Assembly: GCA_003164495.1 (NCBI GenBank)
Contig: PLTN01000037.1
Coordinates: 1-42,854, forward strand
Origin: Vulcanimicrobiota bacterium
GTDB lineage: Bacteria > Vulcanimicrobiota > Vulcanimicrobiia > Vulcanimicrobiales > Vulcanimicrobiaceae
DNA length: 42,854 bases
Direction: 5' to 3'
Each line of letters begins with the position of its first letter. Position 1 is the stretch's first letter. Of the stretch, positions 7,826 to 15,185 are shown one piece after another. The translations under genes and the position numbers were made by a program. The notes beneath the pieces were generated by a model. That model saw nothing but the letters and a program-made list of their open reading frames with translations. It had not been told where the DNA came from and ran no database searches.

Positions 7826-9208
7826 TTGCCGTACGCCGACTTCCGCGCATTCCTCGATGCCCTGCGAGCGCACGGCGAACTCATCGACATCGAACGGCCG
7901 GTGGAGCTGTATCTCGAAATCGGCAAGGCGCTGCGGCAAACCGCGGCGATCGGCGGCCCGGCGCTCAACTTCAAGAACAACGGCACCGCCTTTCCGCTCG
8001 TCGGCGGTTTGTACAACACGCGGGCCAAAGCACTGCTCGCCTTCGAATCGACCGAAGCCGCGGTGTTCGACAAAATTCTCAGCGGGCTCGCGAAGCCGAT
8101 CGCGCCGGTGATGACGACCGGCAAAGCGCCGGCGCATGACGTGGTGCTGACCGGTGCGGACGCCGATCTCACGAAGCTGCCGATTCCCACGTACAGCCCC
8201 GACGACGGCGGACCGTTCATCACGCCGGGTATCGTCGTCAGCCGCGATCCGGAAACCGGCGTGCCCGATCTCGGGCACTATCGCTTTCAGATCATGAACG
8301 CGGGCGAGATGTCGTTTCTCGCGCAGCCATTCCACCGCTTCGGCAAGCACATCGTCAAGGCACGCAAGATGGGCATGACGCGCTACCCGGCCGCCGTCGT
8401 GTTCGGCGTCGACCCGATTCTCGCGTATACGTGCACGATCCAAGTCCCCGACGGCACCAACGACTACGAGATCGCGGGCGGCTTGCGCGGCGCGCCGGTG
8501 GAACTGGTGCACGCGCGCACGGTCGATCTCGACGTTCCGGCGCACAGCGAGATCGTCATCGAGTTCGAAGTCGATCTCACCAAAGATGTTCTCGAAGGCC
8601 CGCTCGGCGAGTACACCGGTTACTACACGCCCTCATCGATGAAACCGCTGGCGCGTGTCACGGCCATCACCCACCGCACCGGCGCCTATTGTCAGGCACT
8701 GCTGACCGGAATTCCGCCGACCGAGAACCACATCCTCAAGCAACTGCCGTTCGAAGCGTCATTTTTCCAGATGATGAAGAAGACGTTCCCGACGCTCCAC
8801 AGCGTGTCGATCCCGCCGTCGGGCGGCGTCTCGTTCTCGATCGTGATGTCGCTCGCGCAACGTTACGCGGGCGAAGCGCGCCACGCGATCTTGGCGGCGA
8901 TGTCGACCAATCTGCGGCCCAAGATCGTGACCGTCGTCGACACCGACATCAACGTCCAGAGCTCGGCCGAAGTCGAATGGGCGGTGGCCTTTCGCGTGCA
9001 GCCCCGGCGCGACGTGATCATCGTCGACGATCTGCCCGCCGGACCGCTCGATCCATCGGTCGACGACTCGGTGCCGCTCGAAGCCCGCACCGGATCGGCG
9101 ATCGGTATCGACGCGACTCGGCCATTCGGCCAAGAATTTCAAAAGGTCGCCGACGTACCGGGCTGGCAAGAGTACGACTTTCCCGAACTTCGCGCTCGTC
9201 ACACCTAA
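7826..9208 (+). CDS. UbiD-family prenylated-FMN-dependent (de)carboxylase
   Basis: The 460-residue protein belongs to the UbiD superfamily, which reversibly decarboxylates aromatic, heteroaromatic or alpha,beta-unsaturated acids with prenylated FMN. The acid pair of the family is visible in VLEGPLGEY as Glu257 and Glu262, with the same 5-residue spacing as E277/E282 of fungal Fdc1; Arg153 in HYRFQIMN is a fit for the catalytic Arg. TTG at 7826 is the only reasonable start: it follows the previous stop by one base and gives the family's N-terminus (YADFRAFLDAL). prFMN must come from a UbiX enzyme; one is encoded at 18303-18869. Together with the Mo hydroxylase the setting recalls HmfABC-HmfF of furan degradation, but pyrrole, benzoate or pyridine acids are equally possible. 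Confidence 0.9.
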   Translation: MPYADFRAFLDALRAHGELIDIERPVELYLEIGKALRQTAAIGGPALNFKNNGTAFPLVGGLYNTRAKALLAFESTEAAVFDKILSGLAKPIAPVMTTGKAPAHDVVLTGADADLTKLPIPTYSPDDGGPFITPGIVVSRDPETGVPDLGHYRFQIMNAGEMSFLAQPFHRFGKHIVKARKMGMTRYPAAVVFGVDPILAYTCTIQVPDGTNDYEIAGGLRGAPVELVHARTVDLDVPAHSEIVIEFEVDLTKDVLEGPLGEYTGYYTPSSMKPLARVTAITHRTGAYCQALLTGIPPTENHILKQLPFEASFFQMMKKTFPTLHSVSIPPSGGVSFSIVMSLAQRYAGEARHAILAAMSTNLRPKIVTVVDTDINVQSSAEVEWAVAFRVQPRRDVIIVDDLPAGPLDPSVDDSVPLEARTGSAIGIDATRPFGQEFQKVADVPGWQEYDFPELRARHT

Positions 9209-9218
9209 GGAGGGTCTC

Positions 9219-10190
9219 ATGCCGGTCTCATCGCGTCGCGCATTCCTTGCGCGTTCGGCCGCCGCAGGCGCGGCCGCAGCGGGCTTCGGAATGCGGCGGG
9301 CGTCGGCACAGTCCTCGCTTACGCTGAACATCGCGGCGATTCCGAGCGATATCGCCGGCAGCGCGTACTACGCTGCCGACAACGGGTTCTTCAAGAAAGC
9401 CGGCTTGGAAGCGCAATTTCTCGGCATCGCGAACGGGGCCGCGATCGCGGCCGCGGTGCTCGGCGGTTCGGCCGATATCGGCTATTCGAACGTGATTTCG
9501 CTCGCCACCGCGCACGCGAAGGGCCTGCCGACCACGATCTTGTTCCCGGCGAACCTGCACGTCCACGAAGCGCCGACGGCCGGACTGCTGTCGGTCTTGA
9601 AGACGTCCCCGATCATGGGTGCCAAGGACTTTGCCGGGAAAGTCATGGCGGTCAGCGGTCTGAACAACATTGCCGATCTCGCATCGCGTCTCTGGATCGA
9701 TAAGAACGGGGGCGATTCGAAGACCGTGAAATCGGTGGAACTGCCGTTTTCCGAGATGAAGGCGGCGGTGGAAGCCGGCCGCATCGATGCGGCCGTCTGC
9801 GATACGACCAGCGACGCGACGCTCGGCAAACCGGGTGACACGTTGCGTTTGATCGCGAGCACGTTCGATGCGGTATCGCCGCACTTCGCACCGTCGGTAT
9901 GGTTTTCGACGACGGATTGGGTCAGCAAACATCCCGCGCAGGCCAAAGCATTTATAGCCGGTATGCGCGAGTCGGCGATCTGGGCCGCCACGCACCACCG
10001 CGAGTCGGCCGTCATCCTCTCCAAATACACCCACGTCACGCCCGAACAGATCAACGGCTTCACGCGCACGACCTACGGCGATCACCTCACGCCCGAACTG
10101 ATTCAACCCAACATCGACGTCGCGGTGAAGTACGGCGTACTCAAGGCATCGTTTCCCGTTTCCGAAATGATTTCAAACGTGGCGGGCTAG
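9219..10190 (+). CDS. ABC transporter substrate-binding protein, NMT1/TauA (NitT/TauT) type, Tat signal
   Basis: Periplasmic or surface receptor of 323 residues, periplasmic-binding-protein type II fold. The N-terminus SRRAFLARSAAAG is a twin-arginine signal with cleavage likely near ASAQ (residue 31). The mature part shows the usual pattern of the family: SAYYAADNGFFKKAGLEAQF, AAAVLGGSADIGYSN, and VEAGRIDAAVCDTTSD. A strong Shine-Dalgarno (AAGGAGG, 9207-9213) overlaps the stop of the UbiD gene. It closes the Mo hydroxylase operon, yet no ATPase or permease follows, so it is an orphan receptor. Its ligand is probably the substrate of the upstream enzymes. Five further proteins of this family occur in the window. 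Confidence 0.88.
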   Translation: MPVSSRRAFLARSAAAGAAAAGFGMRRASAQSSLTLNIAAIPSDIAGSAYYAADNGFFKKAGLEAQFLGIANGAAIAAAVLGGSADIGYSNVISLATAHAKGLPTTILFPANLHVHEAPTAGLLSVLKTSPIMGAKDFAGKVMAVSGLNNIADLASRLWIDKNGGDSKTVKSVELPFSEMKAAVEAGRIDAAVCDTTSDATLGKPGDTLRLIASTFDAVSPHFAPSVWFSTTDWVSKHPAQAKAFIAGMRESAIWAATHHRESAVILSKYTHVTPEQINGFTRTTYGDHLTPELIQPNIDVAVKYGVLKASFPVSEMISNVAG

Positions 10191-10203
10191 CAAATCTAGC
10201 CCG
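10183..10203 (+). terminator. 8-bp perfect hairpin spanning the stop codon of the SBP gene
   Basis: CGGGCTAG (10183-10190) and CTAGCCCG (10196-10203) are exact inverted repeats around the loop CAAAT. The stem includes the last codon and the TAG stop of the SBP gene. No T-run follows, so it would be an atypical terminator or an mRNA 3'-end stabiliser. Confidence 0.4.
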
Positions 10204-10260
10204 GCGTACGCTGCTCCGCCCCCAGGTTTCGCTCGCTTATCCGACCCGAGCCGCCCGGGG

Positions 10261-10273
10261 AATTGAAGCGCAC
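10261..10273 (+). promoter_or_regulatory. Ada box (operator for methylated Ada)
   Basis: The E. coli ada operator has an A box AAT and a B box GCAA separated by six bases, within AATTAAAGCGCAAGATT. Here the sequence from 10261 reads AATTGAAGCGCACGATT: 15 of 17 bases are the same, with AAT at 10261-10263 and GCAC at 10270-10273. It lies 45-57 bases before the ada ATG (10318). A weak -10 (CATCAT, 10306-10311) ends six bases before that ATG, which would make the transcript leaderless and put the box at about -57 to -45. The comparison is from memory of the E. coli site. Confidence 0.65.
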
Positions 10274-10317
10274 GATTCGGGTGGCGTCGAAGTGGCTGTT
10301 GCGAGCATCATGGGTTC

Positions 10318-11355
10318 ATGAACAGCAGCTACTACGACGCCCTCAGTCAGCGCAACCCGGCCTTCGACGGCATCTTCTTGTACGCCGTGACGACCACGGG
10401 CGTGTTTTGCCGCCCAACCTGTAAGAGCCGCCGCCCGCTCGAACGCAACGTCCGCTTCTTCGCGGATCCGGCGGCCGCGCGGGCGGCCGGTTTTCGCGCC
10501 TGCAAGCGCTGCCGCCCGGACGACACGAACTTCGATGCGCAGCCCGAATGGCTCGCGCAGGCGTGCCGCTTCTTGGAAGCGGCCGAGGCCACGCCGACGC
10601 TCGACGAACTCGCCGACCACGTCGGCGTGAGCCGCGCGCATCTGCAGCGCAGTTTCACCCGCGCCGTCGGCGTTTCGCCCAAGCGCTACGCGGCGACGCT
10701 GCGGGAAGCGCGTCTGCGCACGTCGCTGCGCAACGGAGCCACCGTGAGCGAAGCAACGTATGCCAGCGGCTTCGGTTCCAGCTCGCGCGTGTACGACGCG
10801 GCCTCAGTGAAGATCGGCATGACGCCGGCCAGCTATCGCCGCGGCGCATCCGGCCTGACCGTGGCCTACGGCATCACGCCCTCGGCGCTGGGCCCGGTGC
10901 TGATCGCGGCGACGGAGCGCGGCATTTGTCACGTCGCGCTCGGCGACGACGAGGACGTGCTCGAGCGTGAGTTGCGCGCGTCGTTTCCCAAAGCAACCTT
11001 GGAGCGGTCCGACGACCGGGTCGAATCGGCGGCCTCGGCGCTGGTGCGTTATCTCGCGAGCGAGGGACCGTGGCCGCAGCTTCCGCTCGACGTGCGCGCG
11101 ACGGCGTTCCAAGCGCGCGTGTGGGAAGCGCTGACGCACCTTGCACCCGGCTCGACCACCACGTACGGCGAGCTGGCCGCAGCTTTGGGCGATCCGCGCG
11201 CGACGCGTGCCGTGGCCCGCGCGTGCGCGACGAATCCGGTCGCGCTCTTGATCCCATGCCATCGCGTGATCGCCAAGAACGGCGACGTGCGCGGCTATCG
11301 CTGGGGGATCGAGCGCAAGATCCGGCTGCTCGACATCGAACGCAGCGCCTCGTGA
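10318..11355 (+). CDS. ada: bifunctional DNA repair/transcription activator Ada (methylphosphotriester and O6-methylguanine methyltransferase)
   Basis: Full-length Ada of 345 residues (E. coli 354), in the expected domain order. The N-terminal Zn domain holds Cys31, Cys35, Cys62 and Cys65 (FCRPTCKSRRP, ACKRCRPDD); Cys31 would accept methyl from phosphotriesters and switch the protein to an activator. An AraC-type HTH follows (residues ~80-175; LDELADHVGVSRAHLQRSF). The C-terminal DNA methyltransferase domain ends with IPCHRVI, nucleophile Cys314. An Ada-box-like site lies 45-57 bases upstream, so autoregulation is likely. The stop overlaps the GTG of an Fe(II)/2OG oxygenase, giving a two-gene adaptive-response operon. 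The genes around it have other roles. Confidence 0.96.
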   Translation: MNSSYYDALSQRNPAFDGIFLYAVTTTGVFCRPTCKSRRPLERNVRFFADPAAARAAGFRACKRCRPDDTNFDAQPEWLAQACRFLEAAEATPTLDELADHVGVSRAHLQRSFTRAVGVSPKRYAATLREARLRTSLRNGATVSEATYASGFGSSSRVYDAASVKIGMTPASYRRGASGLTVAYGITPSALGPVLIAATERGICHVALGDDEDVLERELRASFPKATLERSDDRVESAASALVRYLASEGPWPQLPLDVRATAFQARVWEALTHLAPGSTTTYGELAAALGDPRATRAVARACATNPVALLIPCHRVIAKNGDVRGYRWGIERKIRLLDIERSAS

Positions 11356-12023
11356 TCGATCCGGGTGAGTTGACCGCGCGTCTCGACGAGCGCGGCTACG
11401 CTGTCCTGCCCGGACTGTTGGATGCCGCGACCTGCGCCGAGCTGACCGCGGAATACGACGACGGCCCGCTCTTTCGCAGCACGATCGTCATGCAGCGCCA
11501 CGGCTACGGACGCGGCGAGTACCGGTACTTCCGCTATCCGTTGCCGCCGCGTGTCCAAGCTTTACGTGAGTCGCTCTATACCGCGCTCGTGCCGGCCGCC
11601 AACGCGTGGTCGGAGCGGCTGGGGTCCAAAGTGCGTTTTCCGCCCGCGCTGGCATTGATGCTCGACCTGTGCGCGGACGCGGGGCAAGCGCGCCCGACCG
11701 CGCTCTTGTTGCGCTACCGCGCCGGCGACTACAACGCGCTGCACCAGGACATCTACGGCGAGGTCGCGTTTCCGCTGCAAGCGACGATCTTGCTCAGCGA
11801 CCCGGCGACGTTCAGCGGCGGTGAGTTCGTGCTGGTCGAGGCGAAGCCGCGCAAGCAGAGCATCGCGCACGTGGTGCCGCTTGCGCTCGGCGATTGCATC
11901 GTGTTTCCGAACCGCCTGCGCCCCAATGCCGAGGGTGCGCGGTCGACGTTCCGGCACGGGGTAGCGGAAGTGCGCAGCGGAACGCGTGTAACGCTCGGCA
12001 TCATCCTGCACGACGCCCAATAG
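11352..12023 (+). CDS. 2-oxoglutarate/Fe(II)-dependent oxygenase coupled to ada (PF09859-like)
   Basis: The 223-residue protein has the double-stranded beta-helix iron site: His131-X-Asp133 (LHQDIYG) and His202 (FRHGVAEV), with Arg212 (GTRVTLGII) placed to bind 2-oxoglutarate. FPLQATILLSDP and SGGEFVLVE are typical of prolyl-hydroxylase-like folds. I recognise it as probably the Oxygenase-NA family (former DUF2086), which is often found next to alkylation-repair genes and has been proposed to act oxidatively on damaged DNA. It is not a classical AlkB in sequence. The GTG start overlaps the ada stop by 4 bases; the same frame is open further upstream only as ada shadow. Role in alkylation damage is inferred from this coupling. 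Confidence 0.82.
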   Translation: MIDPGELTARLDERGYAVLPGLLDAATCAELTAEYDDGPLFRSTIVMQRHGYGRGEYRYFRYPLPPRVQALRESLYTALVPAANAWSERLGSKVRFPPALALMLDLCADAGQARPTALLLRYRAGDYNALHQDIYGEVAFPLQATILLSDPATFSGGEFVLVEAKPRKQSIAHVVPLALGDCIVFPNRLRPNAEGARSTFRHGVAEVRSGTRVTLGIILHDAQ

Positions 12024-12057
12024 AGGCGCCCCGGCCGCCCGGGTCCAAGGGCCGCGT

Positions 12058-13008
12058 ATGACGTTGCGCCGTTCGTGTGCGTTGTTCGTCCTCGCTCTCT
12101 CGCTTGCGGCTCCGGCCGGTGCCCAGAGCGCTCCGCCGCTGGTTGCGGTGCGCGTTGCATCCAACGCCGCCGACGACGTGACGCCGATCTTGTACGCCCA
12201 GAAGACGGGCATGTTCGCCAAAGCCGGGCTCGACGTCCAGCTGGAGAAGATGAACAGCGGTGCAGCGGTGACCGCCGCCGTCGTGGGCGGCTCGATCGAC
12301 ATCGGCAAGTCGAGCCTGATTCCGTTGATCAACGCGCACGTCCACGGCGTGCCGCTCGTGATCGTCGCACCGGGTGAACTCTGGCTCACCGATGCGCCGA
12401 TTTCCGGGATGCTGGTGAAGAAAGACGGGCCGATCGCGGCGGCGCGCGATCTCAACGGCAAGACCGTGGCCGTCGTCGCGCTCGGCGATCTCACCTACAC
12501 GGGTGCGCGCGCGTGGATCGATCAAAACGGGGGCAACTCCAAGTCGATTCATTATCTCGAGCTGCCGAGCGCCACCGTGTTGGCCGCGCTCACCGACGGA
12601 CGCATCGACGGCGCTAACGTGAGCAATCCGATGTATGCCCAAATCGTCGCTTCCGGTCAAGTGCGCACGATCGGGCATCCGTCGGATGCGATCGCCAAGC
12701 ACTTTCTCGTGACGGCGTTCTTCGCCACTTCGGCCTACGCCGCGAAAAACGGCGACAGCATCGCTCGATTTCAGCAAGTCCTGCGCGCCGCTGCCACGTA
12801 TACCAACGCGCATCACGCGGAAACCGCGCCGATGACCGCCGCATTTTACGGCATGGATCCGGCGGTGCTCAGCGGCATGAACCGCTCCACCGTGGGCCTG
12901 ACGCTCGATGCGCGCGACATCCAGCCGCTGATCGAAGCGGCCGCGAGATACGGCGTGATCGACGCGCCGTTCGACGCGCACCAGCTCATCGCTCCGGCAG
13001 TTCATTAG
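12058..13008 (+). CDS. ABC transporter substrate-binding protein, NMT1/TauA type (orphan)
   Basis: A 316-residue receptor with a Sec-type signal peptide (TLRRSCALFVLALSLAAPAGAQS, cleavage near residue 23). The mature part has ILYAQKTGMFAKAGLDVQLEKMNSG, AAVVGGSIDIGKSS, and LTDGRIDGANVSNP, the repeating landmarks of the NitT/TauT receptor family. The KMNSGAA segment is shared with the SBP at 40803, so these two may be the closest paralogues. No obvious Shine-Dalgarno precedes the ATG. It is followed 13 bases later by a Rieske oxygenase, so its ligand may be that enzyme's aromatic substrate. No permease is adjacent. Confidence 0.86.
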   Translation: MTLRRSCALFVLALSLAAPAGAQSAPPLVAVRVASNAADDVTPILYAQKTGMFAKAGLDVQLEKMNSGAAVTAAVVGGSIDIGKSSLIPLINAHVHGVPLVIVAPGELWLTDAPISGMLVKKDGPIAAARDLNGKTVAVVALGDLTYTGARAWIDQNGGNSKSIHYLELPSATVLAALTDGRIDGANVSNPMYAQIVASGQVRTIGHPSDAIAKHFLVTAFFATSAYAAKNGDSIARFQQVLRAAATYTNAHHAETAPMTAAFYGMDPAVLSGMNRSTVGLTLDARDIQPLIEAAARYGVIDAPFDAHQLIAPAVH

Positions 13009-13021
13009 GGAGAAGACCGCC

Positions 13022-14230
13022 ATGGCAACGACGCAAGAGCAAAACGACCGGCTGACGCAAGTCGGGCCGGGAACGCCGATGGGGAACCTCATGCGGCGCT
13101 ATTGGCAGCCGGTTGCCGCCGCGATCGAGCTCGACGTGGAGCCGGTGCGGAAGGTCCGCTTCTTCGGTGAGGACTTGACCCTCTATCGTTCCGAAGCCGG
13201 GGAATACGGACTCGTCGAGGACCGGTGCGCGCATCGCTGCATGTCGCTCGAATTCGGCATTCCGGACGCCAAGGGCTTGCGCTGCGCGTATCATGGCTGG
13301 GTGTACGACGGCACCGGCAAGTGCGTCGAGCAGCCGTTCGAAGATCGCGCGTTTCCCGAGGCCCGCTATCGCGATCGCATCAAGATCACGGCCTATCCGG
13401 TGCAGGAGCTCGGCGGCCTGCTGTTCGCGTATTTCGGTCCGGATCCGGTGCCGTTGCTGCCGCGCTGGGACTTGCTCGTGCGGAACGATCTCGACGTCGC
13501 CGTCGAAAAGCATCTGCTGCCGTGCAATTGGCTGCAGTGCATGGACAACGCGGCCGATCCCGTGCACTTCGAATTTCTCCATGCCGCCTTCGGCAACTAC
13601 ACGTTGAAGAAGCTCGGCCGCCCGGCCGGGATGACGCAAGCGCGCCACTTGAAGATCGAGTTCGATGTGTTCCGCTACGGCATCATGAAGCGCCGGCTGC
13701 TCGAGGGTGCGCCGGAAGATTCCGATGAGTGGCGCGTGGGCCATCCGCTGATTTTTCCGAACCTGCTCGCGGTTGGGAACGAAGGCACCTCGACCTTGCA
13801 GTACCGCATTCCGATCGACGATACGCACACGCTGCAGATCGCGTACCGGACGACCAAGCGTGAACCCGGCACCGAGCCCAAGCCGATCACGGTGAAATAT
13901 TCGGAACTCTTCGACGAGGCGGGAAAGCTCGTGGCCGATACGATTCCGAAGCAAGACATGACCGGCTGGGTCGGGCAGGGCCCGATCTCGGATCGCACCC
14001 GCGAACACCTCACGGCGAGCGACAAGGGCGTGATCTTGTATCACAAGCTCTTGGTCGACAACATGGATCGCGTGGCGCGCGATGAGGATCCGATGGGCAT
14101 CATTCGCGATCGCGCAGAGAACGAGCCGATGGTCGACATACGCCGCGAGCACGAAGGCATGCGGGCGTTTGAGGTGCGCTACGACAACTATTTCGAGCAC
14201 ATTCGCAAACTCGCCGACATCCGAGGGTGA
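13022..14230 (+). CDS. Rieske non-heme iron oxygenase alpha subunit, phthalate 4,5-dioxygenase (Pht3)-like
   Basis: Ring-hydroxylating oxygenase of 402 residues. The Rieske [2Fe-2S] site is Cys69-X-His71 and Cys88-X2-His91 (CAHRC, CAYHGW). The catalytic domain has DNAADPVHFEFLH with bridging Asp179 and iron ligands His182 and His187. The N-terminal TPMGNLMRRYWQPVA motif and EQPFEDRAFPEA are typical of the phthalate-oxygenase-type, alpha-only enzymes. ATG at 13022 follows AGGGAGA by a normal distance. Such enzymes need a separate reductase (Pht2-like), which is not in the window. The Gfo/Idh/MocA dehydrogenase two genes downstream supports a phthalate-like cis-dihydrodiol pathway; a demethylase-type reaction on a methoxy-aromatic acid is the alternative. 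Confidence 0.9.
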   Translation: MATTQEQNDRLTQVGPGTPMGNLMRRYWQPVAAAIELDVEPVRKVRFFGEDLTLYRSEAGEYGLVEDRCAHRCMSLEFGIPDAKGLRCAYHGWVYDGTGKCVEQPFEDRAFPEARYRDRIKITAYPVQELGGLLFAYFGPDPVPLLPRWDLLVRNDLDVAVEKHLLPCNWLQCMDNAADPVHFEFLHAAFGNYTLKKLGRPAGMTQARHLKIEFDVFRYGIMKRRLLEGAPEDSDEWRVGHPLIFPNLLAVGNEGTSTLQYRIPIDDTHTLQIAYRTTKREPGTEPKPITVKYSELFDEAGKLVADTIPKQDMTGWVGQGPISDRTREHLTASDKGVILYHKLLVDNMDRVARDEDPMGIIRDRAENEPMVDIRREHEGMRAFEVRYDNYFEHIRKLADIRG

Positions 14231-14234
14231 CCTG

Positions 14235-15185
14235 TTGAGCCCGCTAACACGTAAGACGACGCTCGGACTCCTCGCCGCGGCGGCAGCGGCGCTGCCCGCG
14301 CGCGGTGGGGCGCAAACACCGCCCGCCCTGCGGGCCGGAGTGGAGTCCGGCGTCGAGGCGTTCTGCGAATTACAGTACGGCGTCGAGGGCGGCATCTTCG
14401 CGCGCGCCGGACTGAACGTCGAGACGACGTCGTTCTCGTCGGCCGGCCCGATTGCGGCGGCGCTCGCGGGCGGCGCGCTCGATGTCGGCACGGTCGACGG
14501 CATTTTGCTGGCCAACGCGGTGAACCGCGGCATCCCGCTCGTCGCGATCGCCGGAAGCGGGCTGTTTCGCGCGACCGAACCCTCGAGCGGTTTGTGCGTG
14601 CTCAGTTCCTCGCCGCTGCGAACGGCCAAGCAGTTCGAGGGGCTGACGATCGCCGTCGGAACGCTCGCGTCGTTGACGAGCATCTCGCTGCGCATGTGGT
14701 TGGCCCAGGGCGGCGTGGACCCGGCTAAGGTGCAGTTCGTCGAGATGAAGTTCGGTGAGATGGCGGCGGCGCTGCAACGCGGCACGGTCGCGAGCGCCTA
14801 TATGGTCGAACCGATGATCACGCAGAACGTGGGCGCGTTGAAGCTCATCGCGACGCCGTACGCGGCGATCGCACCGGTTTTCCCGATCAGCCTCGTCGTC
14901 ACCACACGGGCCTGGCTCGCGCAGAACGAGAGCATCGCGCGCCGCTTCATCGCGGCAACCTACGACACGGCGCGCTGGGTGAATGCCAACCGTGCGCAGA
15001 CCGCCGTACTGCTGGCCAAAGACGCGCAGCAAGACCTAGGCATCGTCCAGCGCATGCACCGCACCCAGTACGCAACGTCACTCGATGTGCCCGCGATTCA
15101 GGCCGTTCTCGACGCGGCCGCGACCAACAAGCTGATCGACCGCCCGACGAACGCCGCCGACCTGATCGCGCGTGTCTCCGCCTAG
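14235..15185 (+). CDS. ABC transporter substrate-binding protein, NMT1/TauA type (orphan)
   Basis: A 316-residue receptor. The start is most likely TTG at 14235, preceded by GAGGGTGA; CTG at 14232 is possible. The leader PLTRKTTLGLLAAAAAALPARGGAQ has an Arg-Lys pair before a hydrophobic stretch and could be Sec- or Tat-dependent. The mature part has QYGVEGGIFARAGLNVETT, AAALAGGALDVGTVDG, and ALQRGTVASAYMVEP. It lies between the Rieske oxygenase and the dehydrogenase, overlapping the latter by 14 bases, so it must be co-expressed with them. It is one of two SBPs in this four-gene operon, without transport partners. Confidence 0.85.
   Translation: MSPLTRKTTLGLLAAAAAALPARGGAQTPPALRAGVESGVEAFCELQYGVEGGIFARAGLNVETTSFSSAGPIAAALAGGALDVGTVDGILLANAVNRGIPLVAIAGSGLFRATEPSSGLCVLSSSPLRTAKQFEGLTIAVGTLASLTSISLRMWLAQGGVDPAKVQFVEMKFGEMAAALQRGTVASAYMVEPMITQNVGALKLIATPYAAIAPVFPISLVVTTRAWLAQNESIARRFIAATYDTARWVNANRAQTAVLLAKDAQQDLGIVQRMHRTQYATSLDVPAIQAVLDAAATNKLIDRPTNAADLIARVSA

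Noticed and set aside
10191..10317. Possible tRNA or small RNA between the SBP and ada genes
   Set aside because: GC-rich inverted stretches are present, but no cloverleaf or T-loop consensus; an Ada-regulated promoter explains the region better.
12986..14785. Open frame of 599 codons on the minus strand
   Set aside because: It is antisense to the Rieske and SBP genes, has no domain-like pattern and is rich in Arg, Ala and Pro, as expected for a shadow in high-GC DNA. The plus-strand genes have full motifs.
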